A stretch of 59,318 nucleotides of DNA from Burkholderiaceae bacterium (GTDB lineage Bacteria > Pseudomonadota > Gammaproteobacteria > Burkholderiales > Burkholderiaceae). The notes under the pieces were generated by a model. The model was given only the letters and a program-made list of their open reading frames with translations, was not told where the DNA came from and ran no database searches. Shown here in pieces: positions 26,285 through 34,388 of the stretch (the stretch's first letter is position 1; the number at the start of each line of letters is the position of its first letter). The stretch spans positions 1 to 59,318 of the forward strand of contig CANFWB010000006.1 in the NCBI GenBank assembly GCA_947450605.1, given 5' to 3'. The position numbers and the translations under genes were made by a program.

Positions 26285-27256
26285 TTATTCGGACTGAATT
26301 GAGAGATAGACATTGTAGGCATTCATTCGATTGGCAGCCTTAAATAAGGGCATTCCATCATATTCAGACCAGTCGGTGTGCTGGTAGGCCTCATCAAAAG
26401 GATCCAGGTTTACAGCTGCCGGTGACATTGAGACCCTCAAATACTTTAAATAATCTCGAGTAAAGGCAATATCCTCGGCTGGATGGGTGGAGTAATTGCC
26501 ATGCCCAGGAATAACAATTTTGGGATTGATGCGCTCAATCCGATCGAGGGCCGAGAGCCAACCATTGCTATCTGCGTTCCCAACAAAGGGTATCCGACCA
26601 CGAAATACCAAATCCCCAGCAAAGAGAACATCTTCCGAGGGAATGTAAATCATTAAATCCTCTGGTGCATGGGCTGGACCTACTCGGCTTATTTTGAAAT
26701 CCACCCCACCCACAGTCAATGTGTAGTTTTGGTCTATCCAGACATCCGCTGCAATCAACCTGGTATTGGAATTAACCCAGGGGGCAAAGTCAATGCGTGA
26801 AGCGATTAATCTCTGCTTGGCAGTTTCTGAGGCAAGGTAGCTGATACCTTGATTCTGAGCATAGATCTTGGCGCCGATATTTTTAAATTCTTGCAACCCA
26901 TAAATATGGTCAGCATGATAGTGCGTGACGATCACAGCCACAACCTTTTGAGGGGTGAGTTTTTTTATTTCAGAAATGAGCTTTTTGGCAATCACTGGGG
27001 AGCCCAGTGCATCAACAACGACAACGCCCTTAGGGGTAATGACAAAGCCAGCATTTGAAATGAAGTTCTGATTTTGACTGCTGCCCATCTCAGGCAGGCC
27101 TCGAACAAAATACGTATGGGGCGCAACCTGAATGGGATTGAGAAGCAGGTCGTCTGCGGCATTCACCGAGGAGATGAATGCAAACTGAGATAGCAGACCT
27201 ACAAAAAAGAGGCGCTGAAGAGCGGCGCCCACCCAAGACCTCCCAACAAGTTTCAT
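26285..27256 (-). CDS. Exported metallo-beta-lactamase-fold hydrolase (SoxH-like)
   Basis: 323 residues. A signal peptide (about 1-33, ending SVNA) is followed by an MBL fold with the zinc motif THYHADH (His112, His114, Asp116, His117). Further ligands are His in GPAHAPEDL, Asp in FAGDLVF and His in IPGHGN. It contains no cysteine. Proteins of this kind (SoxH, or quinoprotein-relay metallohydrolases) accompany sox clusters, but the substrate is not established. A thiol or sulfur ester in the periplasm is plausible. It abuts the DsrE-like gene, which ends one base before its start. Confidence 0.85.
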   Translation of the reverse strand: MKLVGRSWVGAALQRLFFVGLLSQFAFISSVNAADDLLLNPIQVAPHTYFVRGLPEMGSSQNQNFISNAGFVITPKGVVVVDALGSPVIAKKLISEIKKLTPQKVVAVIVTHYHADHIYGLQEFKNIGAKIYAQNQGISYLASETAKQRLIASRIDFAPWVNSNTRLIAADVWIDQNYTLTVGGVDFKISRVGPAHAPEDLMIYIPSEDVLFAGDLVFRGRIPFVGNADSNGWLSALDRIERINPKIVIPGHGNYSTHPAEDIAFTRDYLKYLRVSMSPAAVNLDPFDEAYQHTDWSEYDGMPLFKAANRMNAYNVYLSIQSE

Positions 27257-27694
27257 TTACGGTTTGATATAGGCAAAATGATCTTGGTATTGAAGATCCG
27301 CAACCCTGACAACTCCAGAAGGCGTAAAGTCAGCATCAAGGGTAAATTGATCTTTCTTAAGGTTGCGATTTTTTAAAGTAATTTCACAAACCTCAAAACG
27401 CACGCCTCGTGACTTTAATGCGCCAACTAAGGGGGCATATTCAATCCCATTCTTTTTATCTTTTACACCCTCCATCATGATGTCTACACCATTCGCATGC
27501 ATCACCACAATAATCTTAGTTTGAGGTGCAACATCCAAATGATTGCGAATATTTCGCAATCCCTTAATGCCTTGAGTTTCAGCATCATCAATGTGATAGA
27601 CCACCTCTGTCGGTGCCGCAGCAATAGCTGGGCTCAAGAAAGTCGTTAAAGAAGTCAATGCAAGTGCTGCAACGAGTTGAAAGATCTTTTTCAT
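27257..27694 (-). CDS. Exported DsrE-family protein
   Basis: 145 residues. The signal peptide (about 1-26, ending AIAAAP) makes this a periplasmic member of a family whose studied members (DsrE, TusD) are cytoplasmic sulfur carriers. The fold pattern is seen in TKIIVVMHANGVDIMMEG, YAPLVGALKSRGVRFEVCEITLKNR and the C-terminal VRVADLQYQDHFAYIKP. Cys103 is the only cysteine and is the expected persulfide-carrying residue. It overlaps soxB by 4 bases (ATGA), so it is coupled to SoxB. A role in handling sulfane sulfur released by Sox is an inference. Confidence 0.87.
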   Translation of the reverse strand: MKKIFQLVAALALTSLTTFLSPAIAAAPTEVVYHIDDAETQGIKGLRNIRNHLDVAPQTKIIVVMHANGVDIMMEGVKDKKNGIEYAPLVGALKSRGVRFEVCEITLKNRNLKKDQFTLDADFTPSGVVRVADLQYQDHFAYIKP

Positions 27695-29421
27695 AGGGAA
27701 ACCATTCCAGGATTATTTTTTACACCCTTAATCATTGGCTCGTTAAGCTTGACTGCTTTGACAACCTTTACATCACGTAAGTGTCTTTCGATCACATCCC
27801 AAATTGGTTCACCACCAGCATTTCTCGCCTCCTCACTTACCGGGGCCCAACCTGCTACTTTATAAGTTTTATTTGGATCAATATCTTTGCCATTCAAGCG
27901 CATATCACTAATGCGCTTACCTATAGATGCAACTGGATCGATCGTATATTGCATGCCGCCCACGCGAACCATGTCACCACCCTGCTGATAATACGGATCA
28001 GGATTAAATAGGTTATCGGCAACATCCTCAAGAATAGTCTTAATAGTTTCACCAGTCATATTGGTGACCGTAGTGTATGGATAGGTGATGGCAGTTTGAT
28101 CTAGCAAGTTTTCACGTGTAATGACTTGTCCCGGCAACAAACTAGTTCCCCAGCGGAATCCTGGCGAGAAAGCAATTTCTGCATTCTTCTGAGCCATCAG
28201 GCCGTCCAAGATTAACTGGTCAAAGCTGCCATTGAAATTACCACGACGATATAAGAGAGCATCTGTAGTGGCTAATTTTTCGTTGAGCCTTGTTTCGTAT
28301 GGCGCTCTAACTTTAGCAATCAGCCTATTCATGGCAGGATCTGCTGGAATCAGATTCGAGAATATTGGAAAGAGCTTATATCGGAAATCAACCGGCTTAC
28401 CGCCCTTCACATCAAAATCTAGGACGCCCAAAAATTTGCTATTTGAGCCAGCATTGGTTACCAAGGTAACTCCACCCGAATTCTTAACCTTGACGGGAAT
28501 AGGCACCCCATCATGTGTATGTCCACCCATAATTGCATCAAGACCTGTCACGCGTGAGGCCATCTTTAAATCAACGTCCATGCCGTTATGAGATAACAAG
28601 ACAACGACTTTTGCGCCCTTTGACTTCACTTCATTGATGGTCTTTTGTAGATTCTCTTCTTGAATTCCAAAAGTCCAGTCAGGGGTAAAGTAACGCGGAT
28701 TAGCAATGGGTGTGTACGGGAAGGCTTGACCAATGATGGCGACCTGAATTCCGTTTTGCACTTTCATTACATAGGGATTGAATACAGAATCACCGAAGTC
28801 TGCTGTCTTGATATTCTGAGCAATGAAAGATACTTTACCTTTGAAATCGCCATTGACAATCTCCATGACACGCTTTTCACCCAAAGTCATTTCCCAATGA
28901 GGCGTCATCACATCAACACCCAATAACAAAGCGGCATCAACCATGTCCTGACCGTTAGTCCAGAGCGCCGTACCGGAACCCTGCCATGTGTCGCCACCAT
29001 CTAATAACAAAGCTCCTGGACGACTTGCTTTCATTTGCTTAATGAGGGTAGCCATATGTGCAAAGCCACCCATCTTGCCGTAGTTCTGTGCGGCGGCCAC
29101 ATAATCCAAGTAGGTAAATGCATGGGCATCACGAGTACCGGCTGCAATACCATTTGCCTTAAGAAAGTATTCTCCAACTAAGTGTGGTGTCTTGCCATCC
29201 TGGGCGCCGATACCTAGATTCACATTTGGCTCGCGAAAGTAAATCGGTAAAAGCTGGGCATGGCAATCGGTAAAGTGCAAGAAATGCACGTTACCGAACT
29301 TAGGTAAATCATAGAATTTTTGCGCAGTACTTTGCGCACCAGCGAAATTGGATTGCAAACTCATGCCACCAGCAGAGGCAATGGCCAATGCCTGTAAAAA
29401 TTCACGGCGATTTAAAGACAT
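27691..29421 (-). CDS. soxB: Thiosulfohydrolase SoxB
   Basis: 576 residues. It hydrolyses the terminal sulfonate from SoxY-bound thiosulfonate, giving sulfate, with a di-manganese centre in the periplasm. A Tat signal is present (NRREFLQALAIASAGG, RR at 5-6). Metal and active-site motifs are FLHFTDCHAQLLPI, DGGDTWQGSGTALW, LSHNGMDVDL and IMGGHTHDG. A 5'-nucleotidase-like C-terminal domain follows, containing NFNGSFDQLILDGLM. Length is typical. A hairpin at 29437-29460 lies just upstream, between soxX and soxB, with an AAGGGA ribosome-binding site after it. Confidence 0.96.
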   Translation of the reverse strand: MSLNRREFLQALAIASAGGMSLQSNFAGAQSTAQKFYDLPKFGNVHFLHFTDCHAQLLPIYFREPNVNLGIGAQDGKTPHLVGEYFLKANGIAAGTRDAHAFTYLDYVAAAQNYGKMGGFAHMATLIKQMKASRPGALLLDGGDTWQGSGTALWTNGQDMVDAALLLGVDVMTPHWEMTLGEKRVMEIVNGDFKGKVSFIAQNIKTADFGDSVFNPYVMKVQNGIQVAIIGQAFPYTPIANPRYFTPDWTFGIQEENLQKTINEVKSKGAKVVVLLSHNGMDVDLKMASRVTGLDAIMGGHTHDGVPIPVKVKNSGGVTLVTNAGSNSKFLGVLDFDVKGGKPVDFRYKLFPIFSNLIPADPAMNRLIAKVRAPYETRLNEKLATTDALLYRRGNFNGSFDQLILDGLMAQKNAEIAFSPGFRWGTSLLPGQVITRENLLDQTAITYPYTTVTNMTGETIKTILEDVADNLFNPDPYYQQGGDMVRVGGMQYTIDPVASIGKRISDMRLNGKDIDPNKTYKVAGWAPVSEEARNAGGEPIWDVIERHLRDVKVVKAVKLNEPMIKGVKNNPGMVSL

Positions 29422-29436
29422 ATTATTTCCCTTAAG

Positions 29437-29460
29437 AAAACAGGCCTTTCGGCCCGTTTT
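29437..29460 (-). terminator. Hairpin with T-rich end between soxX and soxB (possible attenuator)
   Basis: Inverted repeat AAAACAGGCC / GGCCCGTTTT, with one G-U wobble and a GAAA tetraloop on the minus strand. The 3' arm ends in TTTT and then CTTAAG. It lies between the soxX stop (29467) and the soxB start (29421). It could end part of the transcripts, protect an mRNA end, or set the SoxB level below that of SoxYZAX. Confidence 0.5.
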
Positions 29461-29466
29461 AATCTG

Positions 29467-30105
29467 TTATTTATTCACGGGTGATTCTGGATCAAGCAAT
29501 AGAGCCATGACATCCTGTATTTGTTGCTCATTCAGGAGTTTGAAATGGGCAATTCGCGGCATATTGCTACAGGCGTTATAAGCCTTTGCATTATTAATTC
29601 TGTTCCATGTATAGGTAACCACTTCCTTAGAATAGCCACGCAATTTAGCGTAGCCAGTCAGTGATGGGCCAATCGTTCCATATGAAATTTCTTTAGGGTC
29701 GATTTGGTGACAGTTGTAACAACCGCCGCCGATAGGCGTTTCAGCGGTATCGGTCCAAGTAGCGCCACGACCACTTTGAGCGATCTTCTCACCATTTTTC
29801 CAGTCCCCGATGTACTTGCCATCAGAGGGTTGCTTTATTGAGTCCATATTCATCTTCTGGATTTTCTCGCGCATAGCTTCTCCCTTCTTGCTGTTGGCAA
29901 ACTGAGGGTCTGAGCAGAACTTCTGCGTCGCATCTTGATCAATTCGATTCAAGCCTGCAATGCCTTCGGATTTAAAGCTATCCTGCATCATCTTATTAAA
30001 TTTGGGATCGTTTTTCTGCTGAGCTAGTGCCGATGATTGAACAAAACCTAGCGCGAAAATTAATCCAGAAATAGCTAAGAGTTGTTTTAGGTGTGTAATT
30101 TTCAT
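29467..30105 (-). CDS. soxX: Cytochrome c subunit SoxX
   Basis: 212 residues. With SoxA it forms SoxAX, which oxidatively couples thiosulfate to the SoxY cysteine. A signal peptide (about 1-28, ALAQ) is followed by an extension of about 95 residues. The heme motif CYNCH follows (Cys129, Cys132, His133), and then IGPSLTGY and CSNMPRIAH, where Met182 is the likely axial ligand. Two more cysteines (64 and 179) could form a disulfide. It is longer than the short form of SoxX known from several alphaproteobacteria. Located directly after soxA (19-base gap). Confidence 0.93.
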   Translation of the reverse strand: MKITHLKQLLAISGLIFALGFVQSSALAQQKNDPKFNKMMQDSFKSEGIAGLNRIDQDATQKFCSDPQFANSKKGEAMREKIQKMNMDSIKQPSDGKYIGDWKNGEKIAQSGRGATWTDTAETPIGGGCYNCHQIDPKEISYGTIGPSLTGYAKLRGYSKEVVTYTWNRINNAKAYNACSNMPRIAHFKLLNEQQIQDVMALLLDPESPVNK

Positions 30106-30124
30106 AATCGTTATCTCTTATCCA

Positions 30125-30940
30125 TTAACGCTTTAAGCCGGGGGTTTCAACTGTGCCGCCATTAGCATTCTTTGCCATATACATTGAAAGGGCAATAGTC
30201 ACATCCGAACCATAGATTGGGAACGGGAAGCGTTGCTGGCGATAGCAGTCATTTAAACGCTGCTGCATCGTCCAAAACTGGCCACTAGAAACGCGATAAG
30301 CGGGCCAATAGCCCCAACCGAAAGCGGCACCCTTTTGCTCTGTGATATTTGGAAGGTCTTGTAAGCGAATGCGCTTGCCATTTTCGCCATGGCATGAAGC
30401 ACAAGAAAAGTCCATTGGTCCACCTTGGAAAAAGAAGGCGCGTTTACCCAGGTCATACATCTCTTTTTCTTTTGGATGCGCTGTGCTAACTTGAATCTTG
30501 TCGCCTTTAGATAGTGTTACAACATAAGCAACAATTGCCTCCATATCCTTCTTAGGACCCTTTTGGAATGGCGCATCAATCATTTCTTGTGGATCTCGGC
30601 CTTGCAACACTTGCATACAGGTCATTAAGCGAGATTCGAGATCTTGCACTTTATTGGTATCCTTGAAGTAGCGTGGCAACTGCGCTGCAGCACCCTTCAC
30701 CACACCAGGCCCTAAACCTAAATTGCATTTCTCAAGAGTCGCATTTTTAGGTCCAACTGGTTTTTTCCATAATTCTTCACCGGCTGCCTCATAGAGTTCT
30801 GAGGGGTTGCCATCAGCAATCATCTCGCGATATTTAGCAATATCGTCTGTAGCACTTTTTTGTGCGAACACCAAAGATGTCATTGTTAATAAAGTTGCTA
30901 CTAAACCAGTAGCTAACCCTAAGGTCAATTTACGCTGCAT
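30125..30940 (-). CDS. soxA: Cytochrome c subunit SoxA (one-heme form)
   Basis: 271 residues with a signal peptide (about 1-27, VFAQ). Only one CxxCH is present (Cys180, Cys183, His184 in DFSCASCHG). The N-terminal heme site of di-heme SoxA is missing; the equivalent region keeps single cysteines Cys72 and Cys108, probably a disulfide. Cys232 in RLNDCYRQQRFP matches the active-site cysteine that carries the persulfide and ligates the catalytic heme. Partner of SoxX. The gene follows soxZ after 54 bases. Confidence 0.94.
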   Translation of the reverse strand: MQRKLTLGLATGLVATLLTMTSLVFAQKSATDDIAKYREMIADGNPSELYEAAGEELWKKPVGPKNATLEKCNLGLGPGVVKGAAAQLPRYFKDTNKVQDLESRLMTCMQVLQGRDPQEMIDAPFQKGPKKDMEAIVAYVVTLSKGDKIQVSTAHPKEKEMYDLGKRAFFFQGGPMDFSCASCHGENGKRIRLQDLPNITEQKGAAFGWGYWPAYRVSSGQFWTMQQRLNDCYRQQRFPFPIYGSDVTIALSMYMAKNANGGTVETPGLKR

Positions 30941-30994
30941 TTCCTACCCTTTCAGAACCACGGAGGCGGTGAAGAATTATTAAAGCAAAAACAA

Positions 30995-31303
30995 TTAAGA
31001 AGCAGTTGCTTCATCAGTACGCTTGTCACCTTTACTATCAATCCAAGTAACGGTGATCTTGTCGCCTTTAGCGCCCTTGTACTTAAAGTTCAAAAAAGGG
31101 TCCTTGGACACCGCCGGACCAAATTGACCATTAAATACATCTTTGGCGTTGGCTTTTACATTGATGGTGCTGATAAACCAGGCCGGAATAGTTTTACCGG
31201 ATGCGTCTTTACGCTGACCGGATTCCATGTCATGTTTCATCAAAATTTTTACATCTACAGTACCGCCATTTTCAGCAGCTCTTACGCGCATTGGATCAGC
31301 CAT
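30995..31303 (-). CDS. soxZ: Sulfur-oxidation carrier subunit SoxZ
   Basis: 102 residues without a signal peptide, as usual for SoxZ, which is exported bound to the Tat substrate SoxY. The sequence begins with a beta-sandwich strand (VDVKILMKHDMESGQRKD), followed by IPAWFISTINVKANAKDVFNGQFGPAVSKDPFLNFKYKG. It forms the SoxYZ carrier on which sulfur intermediates are bound during thiosulfate oxidation. It follows soxY after 57 bases. Confidence 0.95.
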   Translation of the reverse strand: MADPMRVRAAENGGTVDVKILMKHDMESGQRKDASGKTIPAWFISTINVKANAKDVFNGQFGPAVSKDPFLNFKYKGAKGDKITVTWIDSKGDKRTDEATAS

Positions 31304-31360
31304 TTTGTTCCTCTTTTATTCTATGTATAAATGAATTATGTCTATTTACTTGTGCCGGAA

Positions 31361-31813
31361 TTACCCGCCGCAACCACCGAGTGTTACCTTGACTTCTTTA
31401 ACGGCCATATTCCATTTACCGTCAGCCTTTACTAAAGCATAAACATTAGATGTTTGACCCATCTTGATGCGGGTAGTTACGAAAGAGTCAGTGCCTGCAG
31501 GAATAAAGAATTGAGCAGCTAACGCACTCGGATTCTTTTCAACCAAAATAGCCATTTGCTCAGCTTTTAATGTTGTTGTAATTCCGACGGGAACTACTGC
31601 GCCATTTTCAGCAATATCAGGGGCATTTAAAGTAACGGCCGATGATTTGTCTGAGCTACCAGCGCCCAGAATTTTGAAAACATCATCAAGACTCTTGCCT
31701 TCAAATGCGGCTTTATTCCACTCTTGTGCTTGCGCTACGCTAATGAGGCCGGTTGAGGCCATCAGACCAAATACTGCTGAATACTTCAATAGACTGCGAC
31801 GCTGCTGATTCAT
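31361..31813 (-). CDS. soxY: Sulfur carrier SoxY
   Basis: 150 residues. A Tat signal (NQQRRSLLKYSAVFGL) leads it to the periplasm. The protein ends with the swinging-arm motif GGCGG, in which the cysteine binds thiosulfate and all later intermediates. The middle contains IAENGAVVPVGI and FFIPAGTDSFVTTRIKMGQ, typical of the immunoglobulin-like fold. It begins a soxYZAXB segment behind soxCD; the 78-base gap upstream of soxY is the largest before it and could hold a secondary promoter, but I see no clear one. Confidence 0.96.
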   Translation of the reverse strand: MNQQRRSLLKYSAVFGLMASTGLISVAQAQEWNKAAFEGKSLDDVFKILGAGSSDKSSAVTLNAPDIAENGAVVPVGITTTLKAEQMAILVEKNPSALAAQFFIPAGTDSFVTTRIKMGQTSNVYALVKADGKWNMAVKEVKVTLGGCGG

Positions 31814-31891
31814 AAAAACTCCTTTATTAATCTTTATCTACTTACATGAGCTATTTTGCTTCAAAACCTACAATAAACAGCCAAATTTATA

Positions 31892-32971
31892 TCATTTACC
31901 ACCAGATAACACCCAAGATACCAAAGTCTTGCGGTCCTCATCCGACAATTGGGACTGCGGTGGCATTGGAATAGACCCCCACACACCAGCACCCCCAGAT
32001 TTGACCTTTGCCATTAACTTATCCAAAGCAGCACTCTGTCCTTCATATTTCCTGGATATATCCGCAATTGAGGGGCCAACAAGTTTCGCATTTGGTGCAT
32101 GGCATGCAGAACAGTTCTCATTTTTAAAGAGCGCTGCAGGGCCTTTTGAGGCCGCTGCATGAGTATCTGCTGCGTGAGCCAAACCCTCGCCTGAAGTACC
32201 AGGTAATTGTTGTACTGGAGGCTTTGTAGTATCAGCGCCGCGATAAGGGCCGTATAAACGATTTTGCTCTGCAATATTGCCATGCGCATCTCTAGCAAAG
32301 TCCGGCAACGTGGAGCCAATTTGCACAAATGGAACGCAGTTGTGCATGCAGTTATTGCCATTGACATCTGGCTTATCTTTTACATTCCAGAAACCATGTT
32401 TAGTCGTCATGCCGTTACGGTTTGGCATTTTGACATCAGCAATATTTTTATCACTCAGAACATAATCATCTGGAACAATCTCTCCCAAGCTGAGAATAAA
32501 AGCAAGCACCGCATAAGTATCGTCAGGCGTTAATGATCTTGGAGCATTCCATGGCATCGCGCGAAAGATGTAATCCCATAAAGTTGAAACCGTAGAAACC
32601 TTCATCAAGGTGGTTCTCTGCGGCTGCTTCATGTCCAATAGTGAAGCAACTCGTCCTGTCTTCACATCGTCAATGGATGTACCACCAGCGATGGGGGTAA
32701 AGATTTCATTGGACTCACCAAAGGTACCGTGACAACTAGCGCATTTCGCCTCCCAAATTACTTGACCTTTTTCAACAGAGCCAGAACCCTTCGGAAGTCC
32801 CTTGAAGTCTGGACGCACATCGATATCCCAAGCTGCAACTTCTGCAGGGGTTGCTACCCTACCAATACCAGGAAATTTGGCTGATCCAGATTGTGCAAAT
32901 GATGCTTGTGCACTAATAGCGATGAATGCCGCAAATCCTAGGTGAACACAGTATTTATCCAACTTGAACAT
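31892..32971 (-). CDS. soxD: Di-heme cytochrome c, SoxD subunit of sulfane dehydrogenase
   Basis: 359 residues with a signal peptide (about 1-26, SFAQ). Two heme sites are visible: CASCH (Cys77, Cys80, His81) and CSACH (Cys287, Cys290, His291). Between them is a long middle region with AMPWNAPRSLTPDDTYAVLAFIL (about 138-160) and NNCMHNCVPF (two cysteines). SoxD takes electrons from the molybdenum centre of SoxC, which oxidises the sulfane sulfur on SoxY. The start overlaps the soxC 3' end by 17 bases. The His/Ala-rich linker before the second heme is flexible. Confidence 0.92.
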   Translation of the reverse strand: MFKLDKYCVHLGFAAFIAISAQASFAQSGSAKFPGIGRVATPAEVAAWDIDVRPDFKGLPKGSGSVEKGQVIWEAKCASCHGTFGESNEIFTPIAGGTSIDDVKTGRVASLLDMKQPQRTTLMKVSTVSTLWDYIFRAMPWNAPRSLTPDDTYAVLAFILSLGEIVPDDYVLSDKNIADVKMPNRNGMTTKHGFWNVKDKPDVNGNNCMHNCVPFVQIGSTLPDFARDAHGNIAEQNRLYGPYRGADTTKPPVQQLPGTSGEGLAHAADTHAAASKGPAALFKNENCSACHAPNAKLVGPSIADISRKYEGQSAALDKLMAKVKSGGAGVWGSIPMPPQSQLSDEDRKTLVSWVLSGGK

Positions 32972-34355
32972 TACTCACCTCGCCATTTGAATCCAATTTC
33001 CATGATTGAATTGCATTATTGTGATAAATCGATCTGGTACCACGTACATTGCGGAGTGTCTTGATCGAGGGTTGAATGTAGCCCGTATCATCCATTGCTC
33101 TCGATTGCATGATTGATGGCGAACCATCCCAGACCCAATCAATATTGAAGCGGGTGATGGACTTGGTGAGAATAGGAGTTTCTAAACGGGCTGTACGCCA
33201 GTTATTGCCGCCATCAAAAGAAACATCTACACGAGTAATTTTTCCACGGCCAGACCAAGCCATCCCACTCACGTTATAGAAACCTTTATCCAGCAGTTGC
33301 TGTCCACCTGAGGGAGTGGTAATAACGGATTTACACTCTTGAATGGAGGCGTATTGACGATGATCGCCATTAGGCATCAATTCAATATAGTGAACCGCCT
33401 CATCCTTTGAATTCCAGGGTGCATCACCCACTTCAAGGCGACGTAACCATTTAACCCAACTTACACCCTGAACACCCGGTACAACCAAGCGCAATGGGAA
33501 GCCATTTTCTGGGCGCAACATCTCACCATTCATGGCCCAGGCAACAATAGTGTCATTCAGGCAACTCTCGAGATTAATGGTACGGGTCATTCCCGAGCCA
33601 TCACCGCCTTCAGCCAACATGTACTTGCCTTTTTTTAGGTCGGCACCGCACTCTTCTAGCAACACCTTTAGGGGTACACCAGTGAATTCACAGCAAGATA
33701 ACATGCCGTGCGTGTACTGAACTGTAGGAACGGCGACGTTACCCCATTCCAATCCCGTATTGGCGCCGCACTCAATAAAGTGTGTGCGTGAAACCGAAGG
33801 CAAGCGCATCAAATCATTCATCGTAAAAACACGTGGATTTTTTACCAAACCATTAATCATCAAGCGGTGCGTTTCAGGATTCAGGTTGTACCAACCCTGA
33901 TGATGACGCTCGAAATGCAATCCATTTGGAGTAATCGTGCCAAACAAACCTTGAAGCGGGGTAAAAGCAACCGAAGCTGCTGATATGCGCGTCAAACCTG
34001 GAGACTCGCGACGAATCAGGTTTGACTCGTAGATAGAAGGAATACCATAAGGCATTGTTGCTACATTTTTACCAAGGGTGGTTTGCCACTCTTGCTTTTC
34101 AAGAATAGCAGGGTCACCCTCTCCCGAAGCCATAGCAAGTGGAGTAACAAGGCCAGCAGTGGCACCACCTAGAGCTGACATAAAGCCTTTTCGTAAAAAA
34201 CCACGACGATTTTCATCTAAGCCATTGGCATTGATATCGGCAATCAGCTCTTGAGAAATGAAATGCTCAGGCGCCTTAACTAGACGTGCCCGATTACTGG
34301 GCTTTTCGACAGCGCAGATATCTTGTGCGCTAATCTCTATTTGTTTTTTGGTCAT
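32955..34355 (-). CDS. soxC: Molybdenum subunit SoxC of sulfane dehydrogenase
   Basis: 466 residues of the sulfite-oxidase family. A Tat signal is preceded by a long N-region, with NRRGFLRKGFMSALGG at about 49-64. The molybdenum-cofactor domain includes HFERHHQGWYNLNPETHRLMI and SRTHFIECGANTG, where Cys196 is the probable molybdenum ligand. The C-terminal dimerisation domain starts around SVITTPSGGQQL. It works with SoxD to remove six electrons from sulfane sulfur, allowing complete oxidation without sulfur globules. It starts 34 bases after arsR. Confidence 0.95.
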   Translation of the reverse strand: MTKKQIEISAQDICAVEKPSNRARLVKAPEHFISQELIADINANGLDENRRGFLRKGFMSALGGATAGLVTPLAMASGEGDPAILEKQEWQTTLGKNVATMPYGIPSIYESNLIRRESPGLTRISAASVAFTPLQGLFGTITPNGLHFERHHQGWYNLNPETHRLMINGLVKNPRVFTMNDLMRLPSVSRTHFIECGANTGLEWGNVAVPTVQYTHGMLSCCEFTGVPLKVLLEECGADLKKGKYMLAEGGDGSGMTRTINLESCLNDTIVAWAMNGEMLRPENGFPLRLVVPGVQGVSWVKWLRRLEVGDAPWNSKDEAVHYIELMPNGDHRQYASIQECKSVITTPSGGQQLLDKGFYNVSGMAWSGRGKITRVDVSFDGGNNWRTARLETPILTKSITRFNIDWVWDGSPSIMQSRAMDDTGYIQPSIKTLRNVRGTRSIYHNNAIQSWKLDSNGEVSNVQVG

Positions 34356-34371
34356 GTGGTCTCTACTTGGA

Positions 34372-34385
34372 TGAATAGCTATTCA
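34372..34385. promoter_or_regulatory. 14-bp perfect palindrome between arsR and soxC (candidate operator)
   Basis: TGAATAGCTATTCA, a perfect palindrome in the 33-base gap between the arsR stop and the soxC start, 17 bases upstream of the soxC ATG. Symmetric sites of this AT-rich type (TGAATA/TATTCA halves) suit ArsR-family dimers. If a promoter lies inside the arsR end, this site would repress soxC directly. Binding is inferred. Confidence 0.5.
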
Positions 34386-34388
34386 AAA

